A DNA stretch of 64,000 nt from Panorpa germanica. Lineage: Eukaryota; Arthropoda; Insecta; Mecoptera; Panorpidae. How positions within the stretch are numbered: position 1 is the stretch's first letter; each line of letters opens with the position of its first letter. Positions 1 through 13,700 of this stretch are shown piece by piece. The notes beneath the pieces are model-generated. The model was not told the DNA's origin and searched no databases. It saw nothing but the letters and a program-made list of their open reading frames with translations. The position numbers and the translations under genes are program-made. The stretch lies in the NCBI GenBank assembly GCA_963678705.1, contig OY783212.1, positions 6,076,001-6,140,000 on the forward strand, written 5' to 3'.

Positions 1-1732
1 TTTTGATATATAAATACATATAGCAAAGATTTATGAGCAGTAAATCCCTTTAATAATTAAAGAGACAAAATGACTTTTTTAATTGTTAATATCTCTTAAC
101 ATATAAGGAGTTATTAAAAAATAATTGGACATTTGAGGTTATATATAGTACACTTTTATAGAAATTAAGACATAGGACACAAGCCCATTTAAGAGATAAA
201 AATGATAATTTTTGTTTGATATTTGAGCAAACTTTATCCATATATAATACAGAACAGAATTATTGTACTCCTAGTGCATTGAAACAGACTGTGCCCAATA
301 ATCAGTCAGGCAAACACAAATTGTAATGTTAATAAACCGATTAGGGACTTTGAAATTACTTCAGGCGAACATGCAGTTATTATATAAAAAACAAAAAGTT
401 AATAATTGAGAAAAATGGGTCAACTATATATAGCTTAAACTATAATTAGCAGTAAATTATAAACAACATTCCATGCGTAATCACATGATAGAAAATATTT
501 ACCAACAAGTATTTTAAACTGAAGAATTTCAACAATTAATTATAAGTCACTTGAACACCATTGATTCATTTGAGTTGGACCAGAAACAACCGCAAGTCAA
601 TATCACACGTGCGATTGTATTTTTATGTATCGATGTGCATGCGTGCATATGTACTCTGTCTCTGTACTCGTCGCACCAAGTAGGTTTTGAGCATGCGTAC
701 AACGTCTGGTGGGATCAATATATCGGACGCGCATGTGCGTCACAGCGATGGCAGATCAACATACCCACCGATACCCACATGCCCACTGGGTTAAACAGGG
801 TTTGAATATAAAAACAGCACGACTAAATTTAAAATCTATGCGAAATTAAAACAACGTAAATTTGAAACAATCATAAATATTACATAATTATAAACATACG
901 TATCACCTTAATAAAATACTGCTGCGAAATTATTGCTAATATTTGAGCACTTCTGTAAATAAAGATAATAGAGTAAATATACGTTCGGGTATTGTCTAAA
1001 ATTACAACCGTAAAGATAAAACTAATTCCTTGGTACTTGTATATTTGTAAGTCATTAAAATAATAATACACTTACAAACACAAAGAAAATGACAAGTTTC
1101 CCGTTCAGTAAGACTTAGAACTAGTACTGAGACCTAGGAAGTAGTGAAGTACATACTATAGACGGTTTTAATACTGACGCGAGACGCCTTATTGTTAGTT
1201 GACTGCCGGATAGCGGCGAATCCACAAGTCCCACATCCAGGAGCGGTTGCCAATCAGTGCCACAGTGTCTCGTACGTCACTACTACGTTAAAATGTATTA
1301 CCAAGTTAAACTATCGCTGTTGTGTATGAAAAGATTTAAGCCCGACATGTTGTGTTAGTGCTATATTACTCGTAGTACAGACAATACTCCTCAACAACTC
1401 AACAGACCAAACTTTATTCAAAATTATGTGGGTGTTGTCATATGGAAACATAAATAGCATCGAGTCTGTAGTAATAACATAGTATGTACATTAAACAAAA
1501 ACAAACAGTGCACAAGAAAAGCAAATATAAATTAAAAAAATAATAGTGATATAATCAAAACAATTAATAAACAACAAATTTTATATATTGTTAAAATGAC
1601 AGTGCGAAAATATATAATAAATAACATAATAATTGGTATTGAAACATAACCTCATTTTACGTTATAATTATATTAGTGATTTAAATAGTTAAATAAAAAT
1701 ATTAATTATTATAGTAAATTAGTGTCGTTATT
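1..1732. other. Upstream region of INPP5A, with a repeat at its start
   Basis: No gene is recognised here. Positions 1-210 hold the end of a dispersed repeat (family R1, also at 18580-19085 and 29020-29560) that is cut by the window edge. Positions about 590-790 are less AT-rich than the surroundings but have no convincing coding pattern. The stretch just before the start codon at 1733 is very AT-rich and presumably holds the INPP5A promoter and 5' UTR, but no promoter element can be placed with confidence. Confidence 0.5.
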
Positions 1733-4700
1733 ATGGATACTCAGAGCTTACCGATTTTACTAGTCACCGCCAATGTCGGCAGCGTTTTTGAAGATGTAAG
1801 TTTTACTAAAGTTTTGACAAATACTTTTGCTTTACTTTTGAATATATTTCTCATAACGGGAACTATCATGTTTTGGTTACGGTTTAACTTTGCTTATACG
1901 AGTATTTAATGTTTAAATGGACAGGGATTTAAATTTTAAATCCTCATAATTGTTTTGATACGGTGAATTAAATATTTAAAAAGTTTAATGTCTATATAGA
2001 AAAGTCTTTTTAAATTTCTTGTTTAAAATAATTTATTATTATTTAAATTGACTGTTATAAATTACAATTTATCTTATAGAATGAGTTTTGCATTTAAATT
2101 TATGCATATTCGTTGAATATGAAATATTCGGTGTTTTGTCACGTAGCTGCCGCAGACATCCACGCGATAATTTAAATATTTTATTCAATATAAATACAGA
2201 ACCGCTTGTGTTTTAACTACTCGTACATTATTTATTATTCTAAACTGTTTTTTCTTTCAGCTACAGCCACCTACTGAAATTAAAATAACGCATAAATTAA
2301 TTAACGTTCGCTTTATTTGTTTAGGATCTTACTTTTCTTTAGCGTGCAAATACAGAATTTTCTGTTCAACCCTTCATTTCAAAGCCCTTGTTTTAAGCAT
2401 TTGAATTATAGGCTTTAAACTACGAGTATATACCTAAATATAGAAATATATAAACGGATAAATGTATATAAAAGACAAATATATGCTTTGCCAGTTTTAC
2501 GAGACAATTAACTACTCTCGTAAAATGTTTTAAATCCGAGATCCATTTATATGTACACTATACAGACAGTACAAAAAGTATTGACAATACAACAGCATTA
2601 TATTTTACATTACATTGAAATGTACTTTAATATAATTTTGACATTTATGTACAGTTTCACTCACCATTAGCGCATAGAAAATGCCATAAGAAAACGAGGA
2701 GAAATTCAAACGCTACAAAATCAAAATCAAATTTGAGTTCTTGTTCTACTTGTAAAATAAATTGGGGTTGTTTAATATCTTATTGAATATAGCTAGACAA
2801 AGGTATTGCGATTCTGAAAGGTTAATGTTTAAAAGTGTTTAATTTGTCAAAGAGCAGGAGCCCTCAGGTTCCCCCGTTATCAGTATCCTTCGCATCTGTA
2901 AGAAACTGGATCAATACTGACAACGAGAAACCGATCATTAAAGAGAAACCAATCTCCACAGAAACGCTCATACCCAATTTAGTTTTTCCACTGTACCTAA
3001 GCAGACTCAAGTGCGAATATGTTTTTAGGGCTCTATGTATAATTTATGTTTTGAAGAAAGTATTTTATTATCGATAGAGATTAGATTGCAGACCCTGATG
3101 GCATACACCCTTGGAGTCCTCGACTTACACGGATTCGAATTACGGGGATTCAGAGATACGCGGATTCTCAGAAGCGAATTAATGTTTGAAAATGTTTAAC
3201 AAACAAGTATTTTCCCACAATTCATAGAACTTAAAAACTATTATCAAATATGGTTTTTCGACTTGCACGAAAATCGCTAGAAAGAATTAACCGCGTAATC
3301 CGAAGACCTACTCTAAAATGTTAGTTTACTTTAATAAAGTGAATAAAAAATACTGGTATATTTTCTAGATTCAATATTTTAACAAAATTCTAGATATTTA
3401 AATGTATATAAAACCAGATAAGGATAAAAGGAAAGTTTGATTATTTAAATAACATGTATGGAAATCAAATCAATTTTAAATCACAATCACGTATCGATAT
3501 AGCAACGGTGATAGTAGAAGCAACAGGTACTAGAACAGGGATGGGGAACCTGCAGCCATTCCGTTCAGAATTTTCTTTACGGATTTGTCATGTAATTTAA
3601 TTCCTACACTTAGCAAAAGTGATTAACGTGCACGACTATGTTATGAAAGATACCACAGATATAAAGGTTTTCCATCCCTGTACTAGAATATATACGTACA
3701 TATAAACTACGGTCTGGTATATATAAAGGCAGTGATTGCTAGAGTTTTATATACATACGAATACTCATACTGCATAATATTAGAATATTATACATATTTT
3801 ACCCATAAACAAATTTATTTTCAATAACAAATAGCAGAAGCGTCCTCAGGAGCGCGACCGCATCAGTTTCACCTATCTATTCAAAACAGATATTATTTTG
3901 TATCACATCGTAAACAAAAATTCCGTTTTTTTTGAAAACATGTTTTTTTGGTTTTCCTATCTTAAGACTCATCATAACTTTTATTATTTTTCATTAAGAA
4001 GTATTTTACGTTGTTAAATACTAAAGGTAATAATTTGTAGGTACACTGTAAATAATGTATGTCGGCTTTAGACGCCTCTTTCTTAGGCTAAGGCTGCACT
4101 GTGAAAAAGAATACCGCGTAATACATTGAATCATATGTAAATGTACATGCATGCACTCTGCTGACTTAAAAGTCGCACGGAAATTATTATTAACATTTTT
4201 ATTTCCCTGCTAAAGGGTCATCCAGAAATTACGTCATAGAAATGTCATGACTTTTTAATCAATCGTCACACATTGTCACACATTGCGTACCTGGTTCCCT
4301 CTGTTGAGACGTCACAACTTTTGCTTTTTAGTCTTAATTTTTTTTAAAATCTAATTTTAGATTAGATGTGCCATCACAAATCCAATGACTCCTCCGGCTG
4401 GATCACATCCTGTCACATTTTGAGAATCCCCTCTCCTCTGTGTTATGTGTAACGTAATTAATGGTGGATATTTTTTTTCGCAGTGCAGTCTTAGCCTAAG
4501 AAAAAGGTGTCTAAAGGTGAAATTTTACGACCATTTTTTTTTCAGTGTATGCATAAGGTTTTTTTTTAAGTAATAACCAATATATTATATAAATAAAGTA
4601 AGAAATATAAGAACGCTATAACCTTCAACTTAAAATAAGATATCTTCTAACTTGAAATTATAATTGTAAAAGTGACTGACATATCGATCGTACAGTTCAT

Positions 4701-7700
4701 TAGTGAGACATCCTCGAATATATATATATATTTTTAATATATTTATTTCAGTGCATCAACAGTGCAGTTATTAGCACTTTGAACAATATATACATTTTAC
4801 AATACATAATTTATAATTCTTTTAATATCTTCGAATATTATATTTTAACAATATTAAGAGTTATATGCATTTCAGCGATATTCACAAGTTTATCTGCATT
4901 CTAATTTTGTTTGCTAACATTTATCAGAGTATTGAATCAGATAACAATAATCAGGGTATAATTTTACATGTAATTCAATTCTATACTCAACTCAAATTTC
5001 GATTTTTCGTAGATGACTCACAAATGAACATGAAATGAATATGTTGGATTACGTTTATATATTTATACGTTTAGAAAAATGTCTTTATCTATAGATATTC
5101 ACACTAACTTAAACCAGTAGCTGTGTTCTTCTTCATAATCTCTGGTTCAGCCGCTCTAGACAATGGTGCCCTTATTTGAAAATTAATGCGGACGCCCATG
5201 ATCGCTGGACATATTATGATTATAAATTACAAAATTAAAGACCACCTAGTAGACGTTTTAAATTAAAACTTAAACATGGGTGTAATGCTAACTAAAATTT
5301 ATATTAAGTTTTAATTTTTTTTTTTAATGATAACGGATCGACAACTGTTAAATATTTCAACTATGTATAATAAATATTTGTAGAACTGGACGTTTGGAAT
5401 TTCATTTTGTATTTATTTTATCTACTCGTAATTTTAGAGCTGATAATTCTGTTCAATAAACATGTTATTTTTAAACGAATAACAATGCAGTGATGAATGA
5501 AATGTGAAATGTATGTTATGTACGCTCATACTAGCGACGTATAAACATTATTTTTAAATTTATTCTATTTCAATTATTTGCATGTTTGCGATTTGTAAAT
5601 AATTTATTATGCTATAAAGTAACCATATAGAGCAGTGGTTTCCATGGTTAGGTACGCATATGTTTTTTATAAAAATGTGGAGGAAAAGGATCCAGTGTAA
5701 ATGTGTCGAGCCCCGGGAACTTGCCAATACGACGGGCAAACGGGCTACTACAGTTCAAACTATTCATGAAATACTCGTATACAAAGTCCAACGTTGTATT
5801 ATTTTATATTCGTATTATTAGATTTTTCTGTTTAACATATTTTTATCAGAAGGTTATTATATTGAATGGATTCTTCTGTTAGTTTATTTTAAGCACGCGA
5901 TCTTTATTTTTCATAAATTAAACATATCGCTCGATGCTCTATTTATCATATATATTAATACAATAATAAACTATGGTTTTTATAACGTTTTTTTTATATA
6001 CGTCATCTACAGCGGCGATGAATGACGGGGATACGATGCGATGTACGAGAACTTCGCATATGACAATCTTCATATAATATGTAAAGAAAAATAAGTTCAG
6101 TATAGTCTAGTGGTGTTTACTTTCAGTAATTGTCAAACTATTAAGCTGTGAATCAAGTTGTAACATGATGCTTAAATTTGTATCAGGCTATTTTATTTAT
6201 TATTCATGTAGCTAAGTTATAAATAATAAAACTGCACTGTGAAATATTGATAATAACTGTTAATTAGGAAATTATTTGAAATTACTACATCGGGTAACAT
6301 TATTGTTAATCTAATGTTAACGTTTAATGTGTAACAGTCAGAAAATTGGAAAATTGAGTACTTACTTAATTTGCATATTAGTTTTATATATTTTTTTGTT
6401 TATAAAACGTGTCCCAAGATTCAACGATAAGCGAGCACTAGAGGGTGAACCTGCCATGTCTACTTGAGAAAAAAAGTGTATCTAATTTTTGTTTTGAAAT
6501 TACAAAAAAAAAATTAAAATCTTTCGAAAATTGATACCCCTTAATATATTTTTAACTACCATGACCACAATTTTTCAAATATATCTGGTTTTTTTTTGTA
6601 TTGGCAATCTAAGCAGCACTGCTATCCACCACAACCATTAAAAATCCAAGAATGTCTGTAGTTTTTACACAATCTAAATTATTTTTTTCCCTAAAATTTT
6701 GAAAGATTTTTACTTCAGTCCACTTTCACTCATCGTGGGGTAAAAAGAAAGTATGAACACTACTAAGGCAAGTTTTTTTTTTAAATTGATGCACCTATCC
6801 AAGATTCCCAAATGGTATAATACTCCATGAAAACTAGCAATAAAAAAAGTAATGCATACTATTTCTAAACAAGAACCAAATTTCATAAATTGTTGTTGTT
6901 GTAGTAATCACTTTTACAATACCCAAAATAGGTTTTTTGTTTTTGAAAAATGTTCGATGAATTAAAACAAATGGTACAAACAATTTTTCATTTATTTTAT
7001 AAATTTATGACATTATTTACATTACAGTTAATGTTCGAATTGTTTGCCACTGACATTAATACAGGCACGACATCACCTTAAAAAAGATTGTTTTATTAAG
7101 TGTATTAAGTTTAATGCATATTTTTTTAATTAAAAGTGATTCCATATAAGAAAAACAAACAAATTAAAAATGACTGGAAAATATATAAAAAAAAACATTT
7201 CATTTTTATAAAAGGGAATTATTATTATTCCCAGTAGGGCGGTATTTCACGTTGACCTAGAACAAAGTACTAATACTAGGAGAATGACAAATATATTATT
7301 ACCCATAACCACACTTCCACCTACTGAATTTAAATATGTAATTTAGAAAATATTTTGTAAATAGGTCAACCACAGCCACTACCATAACCACCCTTCTGGG
7401 AGTCACGCAAAGGGAGTGCTACTAGGGGCTACTGCTGCTGTTTGCTAAACCCTAACCTGGATTATCGTTATAATCTGACATTCTTTATAACGTTATTCGT
7501 GTTTCAAAAACAATTTTCATAAAAAATAATACTAATAAATTGTGCTGCATAACATTAACGATACGCCGCCATGCCAGTTGTCACACGATTCGTGTTTTAC
7601 GTAATTTATGTGCTTTTTGGGAGAAACCAGAGGAAATGTTGCAAAAGATGCGACCGCAATGGTTGAAGTTTACTTTCCTGTATTGAGTCTTTTAATGATT

Positions 7701-10700
7701 TGATAAAAAAAATTGACGGAGCTGCAGATAATTGCCCAGTAAACACTTTGGAGTCACTTTGACATCATATTGAAGATGCGAATGATTTTTTTTGTCATGA
7801 AAGGGTTCAGTTTCTCACAGTCGTTCATATGAAATGTCTATTTTATCGGCTACAAATGACGAAACCACTCCACCTGTCGGAATACAAATGAATATAAAGT
7901 TGGTGCGAACTATAATTGAAGTGCAATAGTGATAAAAACGTCACAAAATAGGACTTCACCAAATTGTTTACTGTATTGTTTTTAAAATTTAAAATTGCGT
8001 TCACTTGGAAAAATTAGGTCTAATACGTCATACTCAAAATTGTGCTATAGATAACTAGTTTGCATATCAAATCAATTCTGCTGGAATATTTATACATATA
8101 ACTTTAATAATATTAACACACTAGTTAATAAGTTCGTATGATGACATATAGATGATGCCACTATAAACAAATCCATGATTTTAAGATAGTACCAACCGTT
8201 AAACGATATATGTCAAAATTTTATGAGATTCCGAGTTACAGTAGTTTTTAGAGACGCAACTTTAATAATTTTCAAACCAATGAAAAAATCTGAATTTCGT
8301 GTATTGATAAAGCCAGGGGCGGCCTTAGCCATTGCGAGACAATTTGTAAATTTTAAGTAAGTATTTTCAATGATAAAATTATAAAATTTTATATTTGAAG
8401 TTTCATAAAAGTTAAGAAGCACAAAGACGACAAATATTAATGATGATAAACTAAGGTACATGATTGCCTTACAAGAAGACGCAGTGATTCTAGTAGGATT
8501 TCTAAAGGTTCAAATAGATATATAGTAATGATTTTTTCTACTTGGGTTGTTGCGCGAGAATGCGATGTCCCTACACGAGCGAGGCCCCGGGCGTTTGCCC
8601 TGCTTGCCACTCCCTAAGGCCGCCTCTGGATAAAGCATTGCTTTTTAATTGGAAAAATTACAGTTTAAGCAAAGCAATGGCTAGGGCAAGTGTTTTTCGG
8701 ACTCGGTAGTGTCACTAAAACAATTGTAATTCGCAAACTAATGGTTGATACTATCTAAAAATTATATTGATTTGTGTAAAGTGGCGCCCTCTATATCTTA
8801 TGCTATAATCTTATTAAGTGATGTGTAATTATAGTAAAATGTTTTGTTACTGATAAGTAAAATATGCGTAAATAATAAAATGTAACGCGCATGTAAAAAT
8901 TTTGGAGATAAAAATAGGCAGATTTTATTTCTGTATTAAAGTAGCTGCAAAATTATATTTAGAACATTTTATTTCAAATTATTAAATATTCAATTACGCG
9001 CTAATTATTTATTATATAATAGTTAAAAATCGTGCCTGTACAACAAACGGAAGCACCTTCTAAATTACAGTTTTCTCTGCAATTGATAAATAAGATAAAA
9101 AATGTCTACGGAATTCAAATTTTGAAACAAAAGACGTTGTTTTATTGCTGCTGTAGTACTTTTAGTATGCACACGTCGTTAGAAGTGAATTACGGAATCA
9201 CAGCAGACACGATATAAATCAAAATATTATTTTAACCAAAGTGTATGTGTTTTTCACGTAGTTTATAGATTAGGGATTAACCTAGGAGCTTATGTTCCTC
9301 ATGATTGTTTTACAGCATGTGAAATATATTTACGGCTGTTTTTATCATTTAATAAACATAAATGATGTAACGTTTTATATGTTATTATTAAAAAAGTGTT
9401 TTGAAGTGTAAGAAACTGAACTATTTTTAAATGATCACACATAACATAACACGTTATATCTGTCGGTGCTCTTGTATACCGTTCGTCCAGGTTATTAGAG
9501 AGACAACTCTTAAATATCGAAATTTTGGTGGAGTTTGGAGTAAAATTAAATCCACTACCTGATTCTATACAAAATTATATTGCACATAAACTTATAGAAT
9601 ATCGCTGGAATGCATACAATTCGAATATTGTTTTCGTCGTTATCTTAAAACTCAATCTTTGGTGATATCTCACTAATCCACGTGCAAGTTACAAAAGTGC
9701 AAACGTCTATAACGAGTTTGTGAACCATGACTTCATTTCAAATATCCAATTATTTTTTAATAACTCTCTATTTTTTAGGTGACATTAACAATTAAAATAG
9801 CCTTTTTAATAATAAATGGGAAAGTTATAGACAATACCACTGCATAATACGTCACGTCTCTTTTATACAACAGAGAAGCATACGTGTGTCTGTGTGTGTG
9901 TGATACGTCATTTACTAATAATAGCTGGATCGTCGCATCCCATCAAGTTTTAAATTACGATAGTTGTTAAAAAGGTAAACTAATCTCGAATACTACAATG
10001 TATAGATACAAGTATAATACCATTCCTGAATCGGCATAACAAAGACAAGTTTTTAAAATGATTTGCGCATTTCATGTCTAGTATTTTTTTTTCACGGCTG
10101 CTAGTCAAAGACGAAGTTGGCTGAGGATATGATTAAACCAGCAATTTTTAGTATTTTACATAACGCTTGTGTCGTCTTAAGTAACTATTCACGATGACGT
10201 AGAACTAGAAAAACTAAAAGAGAGAGCTATCCAATAAAGACGCTGGTTAAAAAATGGAGAATTTTTAAAAAAACTTGAAACTGACGATATCTTGAAAACC
10301 ATGCTTTTTCGATGCGTCAGGCCTCTGGTGTGACGTGCTACTTTTGATTATATTTAAATTTATTTAAATCAACAATTAAAAAAACGTCCTGTAAAACATT
10401 AGTTGACAAGCCCGTTATCATTTGTATAAAGGAAGTATTCACAGGTCAGCATAGTGTGCATCGGACGAATCTAATCAAAGTATACAAACAGTACTGTGTA
10501 CTTGACAGTTGTGCCCTGCCTCCTTAAAACAAAGACGTCACAGTGTGACTTTGACACGGCAGTCGGAACACATAACACCAGTTAGCAGTTAGTAGCTGAT
10601 GAACGACAATTTTATTTTAAGATCAAGGTTCCGTAAGCCCATATTATTTTATATATACAATTATCTGATAAAATTAATTACTATATCTAATTACTGTAAC

Positions 10701-13700
10701 GAACACTTTATATATTTTTAATTTAATATTTATTTGATTGATAAAGCTGATTAAATATTTACATATTTTGTCACAAAAATTAGCTCACAGAAAGTTTATT
10801 CGTAATACTGTGACGTCACTCCAGCTCGAAGTGAGGACATAGCATTCATACTTGTATGAGGATTACATATAGCTTTGTTTTTAGTTTACCAATTACTACT
10901 CGGTATACCCCTATATATCTTAGGCTTAAGCCTGGGAAAACGTTCTTGTTACTAAAGGTAGATTCTGCTACTTCTAAAGTTTTCCCACTTCTGATATAGA
11001 CAGTTTGTAGTTTGTCCAGAGGGAGAGAGAGTTTAGTTGAGGATCTGTAACATGGTTTCAGTTTGAGCTTAGTATTTTTTTTATTCCGAATGAAACCTAA
11101 GTATCAGATGGGTATTAGCAGAGATCCAAGAACCACATATATAACGTAACACGAATCCCCCTCCGGCGCGATAAAAGAACCTTTTAATTTTAGTATAAAA
11201 GAATATTTCTTGAATGTAACAAACGTTTCTGAAGAGCTCACTGAGCAAGAAAAATGGCTCCCCTTTTACTTTAATATAAATACGAAATATTTGTTCAGGA
11301 TCTCTCAAAATTTGAGTAGCTAGTACAATAATTATTATTTTCAACTTAAAGAGGTACAAGAACTTTGGTGCCATCCATTAATTACGTCACACACAGATCT
11401 GTATGACGTCATATGCAATATAAAATACAGAAGCCTTGAAGAATAGTGTAGGTTTAAAAAAATATATCATTTTCTGAAAAAAGTATAGAATATCACAAAA
11501 AATTGATTAATATGTGTGACATCATACCAAGTGGGGGGGGGAGTTGAGTTTGAATACCAGAATATTTGTGTGACGTAATTTATGAATGCCCCTAAACCTT
11601 AAATGAATATAATTAAATGACGATCTTGATATAGAACGAACCGTTTAGATTGCTTAAGTGATTGTGAGGTTAACAAACCATAATGTGAAGATATCGATTT
11701 TCATTAAAATAGAGTCCCTTTTGGGAACCGCTGGGTTAGTCTCTGCGTAAAACAGAGAAAAGGTTGAACTTTTAATCACGCGAAAAAAGAAACATGGCCT
11801 CCAATTACGCCTTTGTTCTCGTAAAAGAAAGATTTTCTAACTTTGCAACGATCCTATATTATAATGTTCCAACTGTATGTTTATATTCTTATGATCTTAT
11901 ATGTTTGGTACTGAATTTTGTATGGCAGCGCGAAAACGGCTCCGGCGATCTTTTTAAAAATTTCCTATTTCGTAGAGAAAAAAATTCTAAGACTTTTGGC
12001 GTCCCCGGATTTTTCCCTGAATTTCCTGGAAACCCGTAATTTTGGAAAAACTGGAAAATTCGAAAAAATACTTTTGCAAATATCTGACGAACTAGAAAAG
12101 ATAGAAAACTGAAATTTGGTATGTGTATTGAGATTATAATTGTGCACATTTTCCAATAGTTGGAAATTTGAAATTTGAGTTCAGTAGCGGCGCGAATTTT
12201 TGGGGGCAATGTTAGAATAGAGTTAGGACGTTCAAATTTAATATGTAGGCTCGCTGTAGACAATAATTAATGAAAAAAAATAAACAGCCCCAAATTTCCA
12301 GTGGCGGCGGGAGTTGAGACAGTAAAAGCCAAAAATATTGAAAATGTAGTATTATAGCTTAGGGTATGTATTAAGACACTAATTGTGCATGTTTGCCAAT
12401 AATAGGATTACCAAAATTTTAATTCAGTAGCGGCGTGATTTTTTGGGGGCAATGTTGCAACAGAGCTAGAACGTTGATATTTGGAACGTGGGCCCTATAT
12501 AGAGTGTCATTAAAGACACACTATAGAAAATTGCAACTTTCCAGAGGCGGCGGGCGCTGGGGGCCAAAGACCAGAAATATGAAATATATAGAGATAGGGC
12601 TATAGTTTACAAAATATCCTATATTATAATGTTCCAACTGTTTGAATCTATTCTTATATTCTTATCCTATATTATAATGTTCCAACTGTTTGAATCTATT
12701 CTTATATGTTTATATGTTTGGTACTGAATTTTGTATGGCAGCGCGAAAACGGCTCCATCAATGTTTTTGAAAATTTCCTATTTCGTAGAGAAAAAAATTC
12801 TAAGACTTTTAGCGTCCCCAGATTTTTCCCTGAATTTCCTGAAAACCCGTAATTTTGGAAAAACTGGAAAAAAATTGAGCCCTTTTTTGCTGTATCACTT
12901 TTAATTCGTAAAAGATAGAAAGTTGAAATTTTGCATGTGTGTTAAGGTATTCAAAGCTGACATTTCTCAAAAATTAAAAATTCAAAAATTGACAAAGGGA
13001 GGGTTTAAGAAATTCGGGGGCCCGGTAGGGAACTTTGGAAAAAGTTTATATTCTGGATTTTAGAATAATTAAGTATAGTATTAATAAAAAAAAATTCAAA
13101 ATTTCAAAATTTTATTTGGGGGCAGTATTTTCCGAGAGTAAAAATTGTGCTAGAAATTTGAAATTTTGTATATAAGCTGCTAACCTTGGTAACTTATTTA
13201 CGAATCGAAAAAAAAAATCCCAAATTTTGAAAAAAAGTTGGTCCAATAACGAATAAATTGAAAATATTTTATATTTTGTTGAAAAAAATATATTTTTTTA
13301 GTCAATTTATATGTGTTAATGTATATGTGTGCGAGTTTATTATTTCAATTTAAAAATAGAGTTAAATATAATATGTAATTACAAATTATTTTATTGGATT
13401 CAAATGATACACGCCAAAAAGATTCTTTGTGACGAGGGTAAACTGTGGTGGAATTTAAATTTTTACATGAAGTTCAAGTTACACACAAAAGACAGACGTC
13501 GCTTGCGACGGGGGTAAAAGCTAGTTATTATTATATTTCTACTGCTGCTGTTACATCTGCTTCTTAGTTATATGTTATTTTATAACTGGTTATTGTCCTT
13601 TTTTAATTATACATGTTTTTATCTTTTAATTATACAATACTGTTTTGTTCATTTCTTTGTTTTAAACAGGTTGTTTGTGTTACTTCCTATTTACGCTCGT

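Noticed and set aside
5640-5720. Possible hAT (Buster-like) end CAGTGGTTTCCA, perhaps paired with GGAACCGCTG at 11727
   Set aside because: The two are 6 kb apart, contain no transposase between them and show no matching 8-bp flanks; kept only as a weak impression.
11889-12263. 124-residue minus-strand open frame
   Set aside because: It lies in the duplicated blocks of the Helitron, and overlapping frames exist on both strands; it does not resemble Rep/helicase.
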